Shown piece after piece: positions 8,519-17,600 of a stretch of DNA of 53,983 nt. The position numbers and the translations under genes were made by a program. The number at the start of each line of letters is the position of its first letter. The first letter of the stretch is position 1. The notes beneath the pieces are model-generated. The model saw nothing but the letters and a program-made list of their open reading frames with translations, searched no databases and had not been told where the DNA came from. Where the stretch lies: positions 1 to 53,983 of the forward strand of contig CALVAW010000008.1 of the NCBI GenBank assembly GCA_944325655.1, read 5' to 3'. The DNA comes from Candidatus Gastranaerophilales bacterium (GTDB lineage Bacteria; Cyanobacteriota; Vampirovibrionia; Gastranaerophilales; Gastranaerophilaceae).

Positions 8519-9337
8519 ATGAGAATATTAGTTACAGGTTCCACGGGATTATTAGGAAAATCCCTCTGTCCGATGCTTGATAGCGAAGGCTTTCAATATT
8601 GGGCTTGTAACTCAAAAATATTTGATGTAACCAATACAAAAATGGTTAACGAAATAATGAATAAAATCAGTCTTGATTTTATAATTCACCTTGCAGGATA
8701 TACAAATATAGACCAAGCGGAAGATAATCCGGAGCTTGCATATAATGTAAATCAACTCGGAACAAGAAATATAGCACATATCGCAAAAAAACATAATGTA
8801 CCCATTTTATATGTGAGCACTGATAATGTTTTTGACGGAAAATCAAACAAACCTTATAAAACAACCGATGCGACAAATCCTATTAATGTATATGGAAAAT
8901 CAAAACTTGCGGGCGAAAGAGAGATAATAAAAGCAACAAAAAAATATTATATATTAAGAACTTCTTGGTTATATGGAACCGGCGGTTATGTTGATGCAAT
9001 GCTTACTTTTTCAAATTTCAAAAAAGAAATATCAGTAGTGGATGATCAAATAGGTTGTCCTACTTGGGCTGATGACGTATCAAAAAAAATTATAGAAATC
9101 ATAAAAGAAAATAAACCATACGGTATATATCATGTGAGCTCATCAGGAAGTGCCAGTTGGTCAGATTTTACAAAAAAGATTTTTGAAATTAAAAAAAGAA
9201 AAGTAGAAGTAAATGCAATAAATGAAAGCGATTTTCCCCGTCCTGCAATTAGACCGAAATATTGCGTTTTGGATAGCGAAAATTCTCTTCCCGATTGGAA
9301 AAGTTCATTAGAAAAATATCTTCTTAGCAAAAATTAA
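8519..9337 (+). CDS. rfbD: dTDP-4-dehydrorhamnose reductase
   Basis: 272 aa, the usual length. It reduces dTDP-4-keto-L-rhamnose to dTDP-L-rhamnose with NAD(P)H, the last step of rhamnose-donor synthesis for cell-surface polysaccharide. The Rossmann fold begins MRILVTGSTGLLGKSL (G7, G10, G13). The family stretch VSTDNVFDG is at 99-107. The SDR catalytic pair is Y125 and K129 (NVYGKSKLAGE). The C-terminal half carries the substrate loop RTSWLYGTGGYVD. The Shine-Dalgarno AAGGATAAG is weak and 10-15 bases upstream. The other rfb genes (A, B, C) are not in the window. It is followed by manC, which has its own promoter. Confidence 0.92.
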   Translation: MRILVTGSTGLLGKSLCPMLDSEGFQYWACNSKIFDVTNTKMVNEIMNKISLDFIIHLAGYTNIDQAEDNPELAYNVNQLGTRNIAHIAKKHNVPILYVSTDNVFDGKSNKPYKTTDATNPINVYGKSKLAGEREIIKATKKYYILRTSWLYGTGGYVDAMLTFSNFKKEISVVDDQIGCPTWADDVSKKIIEIIKENKPYGIYHVSSSGSASWSDFTKKIFEIKKRKVEVNAINESDFPRPAIRPKYCVLDSENSLPDWKSSLEKYLLSKN

Positions 9338-9341
9338 CTGT

Positions 9342-9369
9342 TTGCAACCCTTCCGATTTATTATATAAT
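9342..9369 (+). promoter_or_regulatory. manC promoter
   Basis: TTGCAA (9342-9347), 16-base spacer, TATAAT (9364-9369). The predicted leader is about 28 bases and contains the Shine-Dalgarno GGGGAG at 9391-9396. Confidence 0.65.
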
Positions 9370-9403
9370 TAGGTTGTTGATAATATAAACGGGGAGTATG
9401 TTT

Positions 9404-10792
9404 ATGCACGGAATTATTCTAGCCGGTGGCTCGGGTTCAAGATTGTGGCCTCTTTCAAGGGAATTATACCCCAAGCAACTATTGAAATTAAACTCTGAAA
9501 AAAGTCTCTTGGAAAAAACTTTTGAAAGACTCATGAGCATAATGGATATAGATAATATAATAGCTGTAACAAATGCAAAACATTTCAGCGATGTTAAGAT
9601 GCAGCTTAAAGAATATTCTAATGATGTCAGAATTTTAACTGAACCGATTGCTAAAAACACTGCTCCCGCAATTGCAATATCAACAAAATTCCTTCTGGAT
9701 TGCGGAATGGACGATGTTATTGTGGCAACTCCATCCGACCATTTAATAGAAGACACCGAAAACTTTGCAAAAACAATCAAAAAAGCGCAAAATCTTGCAA
9801 ATGAAGGTTATATTGTTACCATAGGAGTAAAACCGACTTATGCCGGAACCGGCTTTGGCTACATTAAAGCTGGAGAAAAAATTGAAAACGGTTATAAAGT
9901 TGAATTCTTCAAAGAAAAGCCTGACATGAAAACAGCCGACAAATACTTAAGCTCAAATGATTATTATTGGAATGCGGGAATTTTTGTTTTCAAAGCGGCA
10001 ACTCTTATGGAAACCATGAAAGAATGCGCAAAAACAATATATGAAAATACTCAAAAATTTAATTTTAAAATACAAGAAGATATCGATTATATGACTTTTG
10101 ACAAATATCCTTCAATTTCATTTGATTATGCAATATTAGAAAATGCAAAAAATATTGCTATGGTCAAAATGGAGTGTGATTGGAGCGATCTCGGCTCTTG
10201 GGATGCAGTTTATGAATCCAATAAAAAAGATGAATCCGGCAATGTAAAGATAGGTAATATAATCGAACAAAATTGTGAAAACACAATGTTATATTCGTCA
10301 GAAAGGCTTCTTGCCGGAGTCGGACTCAAAAATGTTATTATAGTTGAAACACCTGATGCTATTCTTGCATGCAACAAAGATGATACTCAAGGTGTTAAAC
10401 AGATATATGAAAAACTAAAAGAAACAAAAAACGATACTCACAGAATTCATACAACCGTTTATCGCCCTTGGGGATATTATACGGTATTAAACCATGGAGA
10501 CGGATATTTAACAAAAATGATATGCGTTTCAAGAAAAGGACAACTTAGCTTACAATCGCATAATTATCGTTCAGAACATTGGGTGGTATTATCGGGAATA
10601 GCAAGAGTTACTCTTGAAAATAAAGTCTTTATGTTAAAAGCGGGCTCATCAATCGATATCCCCGTCAAAGCAATCCACTCTCTTGCTAATCCGTATGATA
10701 CCGAATTGAAAATTATCGAAATTCAAAAAGGCGATAAATTAATAGAAGAGGATATAATTCGCTACAAAGACATATATGGCAGAGTAAAATAA
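9404..10792 (+). CDS. manC: mannose-1-phosphate guanylyltransferase / mannose-6-phosphate isomerase
   Basis: 462 aa bifunctional type II PMI-GMP enzyme. It makes GDP-mannose for surface glycans. The N-terminal nucleotidyltransferase begins MHGIILAGGSGSRLWPLSRE and continues YPKQLLKL; EPIAKNTAPAIA, GYIKAGE and FKEKP follow as in the family. The C-terminal cupin (about 345-462) contains YRPWGYYTVL and SLQSHNYRSEHWVVLSG, the isomerase metal-site region. I chose the ATG at 9404 rather than 9398 because the Shine-Dalgarno GGGGAG (9391-9396) is 7 bases from the former and only one from the latter. The stop codon directly abuts the stop of the convergent gene, with no space for a terminator between them. 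Confidence 0.95.
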   Translation: MHGIILAGGSGSRLWPLSRELYPKQLLKLNSEKSLLEKTFERLMSIMDIDNIIAVTNAKHFSDVKMQLKEYSNDVRILTEPIAKNTAPAIAISTKFLLDCGMDDVIVATPSDHLIEDTENFAKTIKKAQNLANEGYIVTIGVKPTYAGTGFGYIKAGEKIENGYKVEFFKEKPDMKTADKYLSSNDYYWNAGIFVFKAATLMETMKECAKTIYENTQKFNFKIQEDIDYMTFDKYPSISFDYAILENAKNIAMVKMECDWSDLGSWDAVYESNKKDESGNVKIGNIIEQNCENTMLYSSERLLAGVGLKNVIIVETPDAILACNKDDTQGVKQIYEKLKETKNDTHRIHTTVYRPWGYYTVLNHGDGYLTKMICVSRKGQLSLQSHNYRSEHWVVLSGIARVTLENKVFMLKAGSSIDIPVKAIHSLANPYDTELKIIEIQKGDKLIEEDIIRYKDIYGRVK

Positions 10793-12058
10793 TTATTCAT
10801 TCTTCATTGAACCCTCAATTCCGGGTTCAAGGTTTGAACCGGTTGTGAGCTTTCTAAAAAGAAACTGCAATTTTGGGAGCGCAAAAGCAAGAAGAAAACT
10901 GCTTATTAATATATTTGCAACAATACTAAAGCTTTTTGCCTGCAGTGCTTTTTTGACATACTTTTCAAACGAAGAAGAATTAAGAGCATCTATATTAAAA
11001 TCTTCCAATGATTTTTTAAACAAAACTATTTTATCAATATCAACAAATTTTCTCGGATCTCTAACTCCATTTTCGAGAAATGAAACCAATTTTAATTTTT
11101 TTAACTGACTAACAAAAGCTGAAAGCGGATTTTCATCAATAAAATTTAAAATACTTTTTTCATCAATTTCTTTTGGCATTACTAATTTATTGCTTTTTAA
11201 TTCTTCGATAAACGACTTGTCATTCAAAGTTTTAATATCCAAAGAAGTATTAAGTCCAAAAAGAGATTTAGTTAATTTATTTAAATATTTTTCAATTCTT
11301 TTTGGAGCAAAATAATTCAAATAAAACATGCCTGCCATTTTAAAAATCATCTCGCTTTTTTCTTTTCTGTTTCGTGCTGTTTTAACTCTTCCAACAGTCA
11401 AACCGCCATCTAAAATCATCATTTTATTTAAGGATGACATATACAACATTTTCTCTAAACCGCAAAAATTAATTTGTGATTTATTTTTAAATTTTTCCGC
11501 AAATTCACCTACTCCATTTTTTTCAAATGAAATTAAAGATTTTTTTTGATTTTTTAATTTATCTATTTTCTTTTTAGTATATAAAAAATTCAACTTAGGA
11601 AGCAAAAAACCCATTATGCCAATTGGTATAAAAGTTGTTGCAAAAAACTTTCCTATTTGCAAATTTTGAAATATTTTTCTGTTTTTGCCGGCTTTTTTTA
11701 AATCATTCACCGCTTCCGGGGCAAGTGTTTTGAACTTTTCAATATTAATATTCAGACCTTGAGCAGTCGATTCTTTAAATAACTTTAAATCAATTTTCGA
11801 GGAATAGCCTTTTAGTTCAATGATTTTATTTGCTATATATTCAACAAAAGGAATACCGCCCAACCAAACTGCAGAAGTTCCGTATTCATCAACTATCCTT
11901 TCTCGTAAAGCTTCTTTTGCAATCAATTTTGAATCTTTTGCATTTTGCTTATATGTCATTGTACATTTTGCTAAATTTTCAATACCGCAATCCCTAACAA
12001 TCAAAGGGTATATACTGTTATTATCACCGAGAGCGGAAACCACATTTATAAAAGACAT
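10793..12058 (-). CDS. unknown membrane protein with duplicated LPKL hydrophobic motif
   Basis: 421 aa, family not recognised. Two hydrophobic segments have the same ending: residues about 135-160 (IPIGIMGFLLPKLNFLYTKK) and about 378-402 (ISSFLLAFALPKLQFLFRKL). This implies an internal duplication or a pair of similar membrane hairpins. The N-terminus (VVSALGDNNSIYPLIVRDCG) is not a signal peptide. The middle is Lys-rich and helical. The start was moved from the in-frame TTG at 12070 to the ATG at 12058, because GGAG (12065-12068) sits 6 bases before this ATG and overlaps the TTG. It follows mutS by about 200 bases containing an attenuator-like hairpin. It is convergent with manC with zero intergenic bases. 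No function is assigned. Confidence 0.8.
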   Translation of the reverse strand: MSFINVVSALGDNNSIYPLIVRDCGIENLAKCTMTYKQNAKDSKLIAKEALRERIVDEYGTSAVWLGGIPFVEYIANKIIELKGYSSKIDLKLFKESTAQGLNINIEKFKTLAPEAVNDLKKAGKNRKIFQNLQIGKFFATTFIPIGIMGFLLPKLNFLYTKKKIDKLKNQKKSLISFEKNGVGEFAEKFKNKSQINFCGLEKMLYMSSLNKMMILDGGLTVGRVKTARNRKEKSEMIFKMAGMFYLNYFAPKRIEKYLNKLTKSLFGLNTSLDIKTLNDKSFIEELKSNKLVMPKEIDEKSILNFIDENPLSAFVSQLKKLKLVSFLENGVRDPRKFVDIDKIVLFKKSLEDFNIDALNSSSFEKYVKKALQAKSFSIVANILISSFLLAFALPKLQFLFRKLTTGSNLEPGIEGSMKNE

Positions 12059-12084
12059 TTTTTTCTCCAATTCAACTTTAAACT

Positions 12085-12173
12085 AAATAACACCTTCTAA
12101 ATCCCAAGAAGGTGTTATTTAATAAGAATTGAAAAAATCAAAACAACATCAAATAACTAACCCTCTTGGGATT
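12085..12173 (-). promoter_or_regulatory. attenuator-like leader: terminator hairpin with competing upstream strand
   Basis: On the minus strand a perfect 14-bp hairpin (12107-12120 with 12085-12098, loop 12099-12106) lies 15 bases before the GGAG of the downstream gene. An upstream segment (12160-12173) can pair over 14 positions, including one G-U, with 12100-12113. That stretch covers the loop and seven bases of the hairpin's first arm. The two folds exclude each other, as in transcription attenuators. The T-tract after the hairpin is poor, so it may instead simply terminate mutS. A possible promoter (TTAGCA, 17 bases, TATACA) lies upstream near 12190-12220. Confidence 0.5.
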
Positions 12174-12254
12174 ATATGATGGTGATTGATATGAAATGTA
12201 TAAAATAAAATGTCTTTTTTGCTAATCATAGAAATCATACTAACAGAAAAAAAT

Positions 12255-14570
12255 TCAATTTGCAACATTTTTTCTTGCGCTGTTAATTAGCTCAATAGGC
12301 AAACCCGCTAAAATAGCAGTATTTATAGCTAAACTGGAACTCACGATTCCTCTCGATACTTTTCTATCTGTGCCGACTGTTTTTGCATCATCAAAAGCGC
12401 CGATAACATAATTAAATACTCTGTTCGGGTATTTATTTTCCAATTTTGTCAACTCCAAATTATGCGTTGCAATCATAATTTTTGTTTTATAATATTTCAA
12501 CAAATACTCACAAAAAGCCATCGCTATAGCTCCGCCTTCGGTCGCATTTGTGCTCTTTGCGGGTTCATCCAATAGTATTAAAGAATCTTTTGTCATATTA
12601 TTTAAAACAAATTTTAAATCCATCATCTCAACCATAAAACTTGAGGAATTATTAACAATATCGTCCGTTGAACCTTGTCTTACAAAAATTCTATCCAATA
12701 TTGCAACTTGTGCAAAATCAGCAGGAACATAGGAACCAATTTGCGCTAAAAGACAAATTATCGCATTATGTTTTAAATATGTCGATTTACCGCTCATATT
12801 TGCTCCGGTTAAAATAATCATTGAATCATCCGATAATTCAGTATCATTTTTAACAATCTGAGCCGCAAACTCAATCAAACCCGGGTGATATCCGCCTTTA
12901 ATCGATATATTATTTTTAACAAATTTTGCTCTTGTGAGTTTATTTTTAATCGCACATTTTGCAAGTGAAACAATTACATCAAATCTTGCAATTTCTTTTG
13001 CTATATTTCTTATTTTATCAACAAATTCAAAAGCTTCAGACCTAATATCACAATATAGTTGATATTCATATTCATTTATCTTATATTTTAGTGCTGAAAT
13101 CTCATCTTCCAGCCGTTGCAATTTTTCTGTAGAAAATCTTAAACAGCCCGAAAGTGATTGCTTCTTAAAATATTCTCGAGTTAAAAGTTTTTCTTTTGAA
13201 ACCGGTATTTCAAAACTATAGCCTATATTTTTAGAATAATTAAGTTTCATTTTTTCAATTTTTAAGCATTTTTTTTCATGTTCAAAATAAGCATCTAAAC
13301 TATTTTCACATTTTTTTAACTTCGCCCTCAAATAATCCAAATTTGAATCATAGCCTTCGTTAATAATGCCTCCGGATTGCAATAAATCAGATGAATTTTC
13401 ACTCAATGCCAGCTGTGTTTTTTTTAAAAAATTTACAACTTCTCCAAAACATTTATCAGTAAATTTTAACAAAGGAGAAGAAAAAATCATACTATCATTT
13501 ACAAAAGTTTCTATTACTTTTGCATTTTTGACCATCAAAAATAAATCTTTAGGAGAAATTGTAGAATTTGAAATCTTTGCACTCATTCTTGATAAATCAC
13601 AAAATTGTTCTAATAAATCATCAAATTTTTTAATAAAATCTTGCTTTTCAATAACTTCACCAACAGCATCCAAACGTTTTTCAATATCTTGAGCGTTCAT
13701 TAAGGGTTCATCCAAATATTTTTTTAATAAACGATTGCCCATAGGAGTCTTTGTGTAGTCCAAAAACCAAAGCAAGCTTCCCCTTTTTTTCAAATTACGT
13801 CTTGTTCTTCTAATTTCTAAATTTCTTCTGGTAACATCATCCATCACAAGAAAAGAATTAATCTTATACTCAATTATATCATCCATTTTTGGCATATATT
13901 TCTTTTGGGTATAAGCGCAATACTTTAAAATAACATCTTCAATCTTTTTTGTCTTAAAAAAATCAGAGCATAAAATTGTTGAATTATATTTTTTTAAAAT
14001 AGAATTAAATTTTTTAGATTGTTCATCTAAAACCAAAATTTCATTAGGTGTAATTTTGTCAATTTCAAAAACTATATCTTCATAAGTCCCGCAAGATTTA
14101 TAAAACTGCCCCGTTGAAACATCTGCATACGAAATTAAAACATTATCACCAATTTCATACAAAGCGCAAATATAATTATTTTCGGACGATTCCAAAAATT
14201 CATTTTCAATAATTGTACCTTTTGTATATTTTCTGGTTACTTCACGAATAATAGTATCATCATCATTTTTAAATTGTTCACAAATGCAAACTTTATAATT
14301 TTCATTTATAAGTTTTTTTATATACAATTCAACAGCATGCGAAGGAATACCGGCTTGAATAACTTCACCAACACCTTTTACACTTCTTGCACCAAGAGTT
14401 ACACCTGTTATTAAGGAAAAAGTTTTAGCATCTTCAAAAAAAGTTTCAAAAAAATCTCCTATTTGAAACAATAAAATTGCATCAATATTTTCTTTTTTTA
14501 AATCAATATATTGTTTTAAAAAACCGCTTTTTACATTTGATAAATCAATTTCATTAATATCCAAGAACAT
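12255..14570 (-). CDS. mutS: DNA mismatch repair protein MutS, divergent
   Basis: 771 aa. Mismatch-recognition domain I contains the Phe-x-Glu motif as GDFFETF (F40, E42) and continues through KVCICEQFK. Connector, lever and clamp domains follow. The ATPase has Walker A GANMSGKST near residue 590 and a Walker B LILLDEP. Two normally very conserved stretches are changed: the usual GRSTFMVEM is SSSFMVEM, and the usual DEIGRGTSTYDG is DEPAKSTNATEG. It lacks most of the C-terminal extension (about 850 aa in E. coli MutS). The start ATG at 14570 is only 16 bases from the rpoC2 terminator's T-tract and has no clear Shine-Dalgarno. It is MutS1-like in layout, though the ATPase changes raise the possibility of a lineage-specific paralogue. 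Confidence 0.9.
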   Translation of the reverse strand: MFLDINEIDLSNVKSGFLKQYIDLKKENIDAILLFQIGDFFETFFEDAKTFSLITGVTLGARSVKGVGEVIQAGIPSHAVELYIKKLINENYKVCICEQFKNDDDTIIREVTRKYTKGTIIENEFLESSENNYICALYEIGDNVLISYADVSTGQFYKSCGTYEDIVFEIDKITPNEILVLDEQSKKFNSILKKYNSTILCSDFFKTKKIEDVILKYCAYTQKKYMPKMDDIIEYKINSFLVMDDVTRRNLEIRRTRRNLKKRGSLLWFLDYTKTPMGNRLLKKYLDEPLMNAQDIEKRLDAVGEVIEKQDFIKKFDDLLEQFCDLSRMSAKISNSTISPKDLFLMVKNAKVIETFVNDSMIFSSPLLKFTDKCFGEVVNFLKKTQLALSENSSDLLQSGGIINEGYDSNLDYLRAKLKKCENSLDAYFEHEKKCLKIEKMKLNYSKNIGYSFEIPVSKEKLLTREYFKKQSLSGCLRFSTEKLQRLEDEISALKYKINEYEYQLYCDIRSEAFEFVDKIRNIAKEIARFDVIVSLAKCAIKNKLTRAKFVKNNISIKGGYHPGLIEFAAQIVKNDTELSDDSMIILTGANMSGKSTYLKHNAIICLLAQIGSYVPADFAQVAILDRIFVRQGSTDDIVNNSSSFMVEMMDLKFVLNNMTKDSLILLDEPAKSTNATEGGAIAMAFCEYLLKYYKTKIMIATHNLELTKLENKYPNRVFNYVIGAFDDAKTVGTDRKVSRGIVSSSLAINTAILAGLPIELINSARKNVAN

Positions 14571-14585
14571 AATCTTATTTTACAA

Positions 14586-14628
14586 TAAAAAAATAAGACC
14601 CGACAAATACAATATTCGTCAGGTCTTA
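14586..14628 (-). terminator. terminator of the rpoB-rpoC1-rpoC2 operon
   Basis: On the minus strand AAGACCTGACGAA pairs with TTTGTCGGGTCTT (one mismatch-level imperfection) around a short loop, followed by a T-run (complement of 14587-14593). It ends the polymerase operon 18 bases after rpoC2. mutS begins almost immediately downstream. Confidence 0.85.
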
Positions 14629-14645
14629 ATAAATTTTAATATCAA

Positions 14646-17600
14646 TTAAAATTGCATATCTGAATCAACCACACCAAACATTCCTTCTATTTCTTCTAAA
14701 ATAGCAGACGGTTTTCTTGCTTGATGTTTTTGAGCTGCTCTTTTTTGAGCTTCCTTTTCTTTTTCTTCAGATGCATTTATCAAATGATAGTATCCTGTTC
14801 CCGCAGGAATTAATCTACCTATAATAACGTTTTCTTTAAGACCTCTCAATAAGTCTTTTTTACCTTCAACAGCAGCTTCTGTAAGAATTCTTGTTGTTTC
14901 TTGGAATGAAGCAGCTGATATGAATGATTCAGTATTCAAAGATGCTTTAGTGATACCAAGCAACAACGCTTCATAAGTAGCTTCCTGACCGTTATTTTCA
15001 CGAGCTTTAGCATTTTCTGCTTCAATGGTCTTAATTTCAACCAATTCGCCCGGAAGCAGTCTTGTGGTTCCGGAATCAAGAACTTTGACCTTTTTAATCA
15101 TCTGACGTACAATAACTTCAACGTGCTTATCTGAAATTTCAACACCTTGAGAACGATATACTCTTTGTACTTCATCTACAAGATATTGTTGAGCAGCATT
15201 TGCACCTTTTAGTCTGATGACATCATGAGGATTCATAGGTCCTGAAGTTAGAGCATCGCCCTTATGAATTTTTTGTTTATCATTTACAATAACGCTTGCT
15301 TCGATAGGATATTTAATTTCAACTCTGCCGTTTTCATTTTCAATAAACAATCTTGGCATATCGTCTTCATATTCAATTATTGCTACTCCGTCTTCTTCGG
15401 CTGCAATAGCACTATCTTTAGGTTTTCTTGCTTCTAAAAGTTCTTCAACACGAGGCAAACCTTGAACGATATCACCTGTTTTTTGTCTTTCAAATACCAA
15501 AGTAGCAAGCAAATCACCTCTTAAAATAAGAGCAGAATTATCAACTTGCAACAATGCCCCCGGAGAAATTAAATGGGGTCTGCCGACTCTCAAAGCAACG
15601 GATTTAGGAGTAACCTTCACAACTTTACCTGAAAATTTAGAAACATCATTTTCTGAAATCTTCGAATCGATAGTAATGAAATCACCGACTTTTACCGTTG
15701 GTTTTGATGTTGTTTCAATTGTTTCTTCATAATTGTCAGATACTAACAATAATCTTCTCAATTCTTTATCTTTAGAATTAATTGAAGCAACTGAATCGTT
15801 AACCGCAAGAACTTGCGTCTTTGTTACAGGAGTTTTTGGTTCAATTACCTGACCGTTTTTAACCAATAATTCCGTTTGAGTTGAAGAAAGACCGCGAGAA
15901 GAATCTTCTTGTTCACGACGTACAATTAATGTTTCAAGAACAACAATCTTCAAATCGCCTTTCTTGTCTAGTTCAACCATACCTTTTAAATGTGAAATGT
16001 AACCTGACATAGATAAGACAAGCGAAGTTCTCGTCAATACCGCACCATCAAGATTTCTTACTCTTGCACCATCCTTAAATTGAACTTGAGTAATTGGAAT
16101 TAACTCAATAGCTTCATCAGTTGCATTAAATTTTATTGAAACATCTCTTTGTTCAATATCAAATGTTTGAATAGGACGAATAAGAATTTGTACGGGCTTT
16201 CCTTCAATGTTATCATCGTCAATTGTATCTTCCGATAAATCTTCATCTAAATCATCAATTTCCATTAAATCGGATTCGTTTTCAACAATTGTAACAATTG
16301 AATCAACTTTTGCTTTGATTTTTCCTGCTACAACAGTACCCGCTTTCACAACTTCACCTTCTCCGACTTTAAGGTCATTAATGCTGTCCAAAGTATGAAG
16401 CTCACCGGGACGAACAACGATTTCATGAATAATATCATTAAATTCTTTAATTTCTACTATACCTGCTATGTGAGTGTATATATCTTTTACTACTTCGCAG
16501 CCGGCTTCAACATAAGTTCCCGATTCAACTAATTTTAAAGAAGAATCTTTTGAAATTTGATGTATTTCTTCAGGAATAAATATCAATTGACCGGGGGTAA
16601 CAACAACTTGATTTTCATCAACTTCAAGTCCGTTGTATCTAATTTCTCCGGATGATTCAACCTTGCATGTTTCATCGATAAGTTCTGCAATAATCATGCC
16701 ATTTTCAACAGTTGTATCAACAGGAGATTTAACAATATATTTTTCACCCGTTTCAGGAACAGTCCAAAGTTGTTCTTTTTTAGTTTGTTCAAAAACAGCA
16801 TTTGCTGCTTGAATAGAAGCAATTACAATGGTGAGTTCTTTACCTGAAACAATTTTTTTGATTTTCTTTCCTTCAAAATTAACATCTTGAATTTCAAGAC
16901 TATCTCCGACTCTGACTTCACCGCCATGTTCAGATATAATTAATGTTTCAGCTAACTTTTCACCTTTTTTAATTTTTTGACCATCTTCAACAAGAACTTT
17001 GGAACCGGCAGGAAGCGCATAAACATCGCCGCCTAAAACCCAAACTATTCCTTGTTTGTTTGCAATTCTTGAAATATTACCTTGTCTGTCTTTTCTTTCA
17101 TCTGCAACAAAGTCTTGGAATACAACTTCACCTGAAATATCAGAAGTAATATCTTTTAAAGCTTTTTCCGTCAAACGTGAACCATCACCTTTTGAAACAG
17201 GTTCAAATTCAGCAATTACCGCTCCTGCAGTAATTTTATCTCCTTTGCTTACAAGAACTTTTGCACCCATCGGAACGTGAACTTTTTCTGAATCTGATTT
17301 TCCTTTAATTTCAACATCAGCTTCTTTAATTGCAATTCTTACAACATCCCCATGGCGTGTTCTTTGTTCACGAGTTTTAACTTCAGTATTTACCGTACCA
17401 TCTATAGTAGCTTTTGCTTGACGAGTAACACCTGAACCTTTAAATACACCACCTGTGTGGAATGTTCTCATTGTTAACTGCGTACCCGGTTCACCGATTG
17501 ATTGAGCTGCAATAATACCAATGGCTTCGCCGATATCTACAAGTTTTTGAGTTGTCATAGACCAACCGTAACATTTCTGACAAATACCATATTCAAGTTC

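Noticed and set aside
10821-10842. Inverted repeat near the manC end (GGTTCAA/TTGAACC)
   Set aside because: It lies inside the coding end of the convergent gene and has no T-tract. Probably coding chance, not a terminator.
12059-12070. TTG start for the unknown membrane protein
   Set aside because: The TTG overlaps the Shine-Dalgarno GGAG that serves the ATG at 12058.
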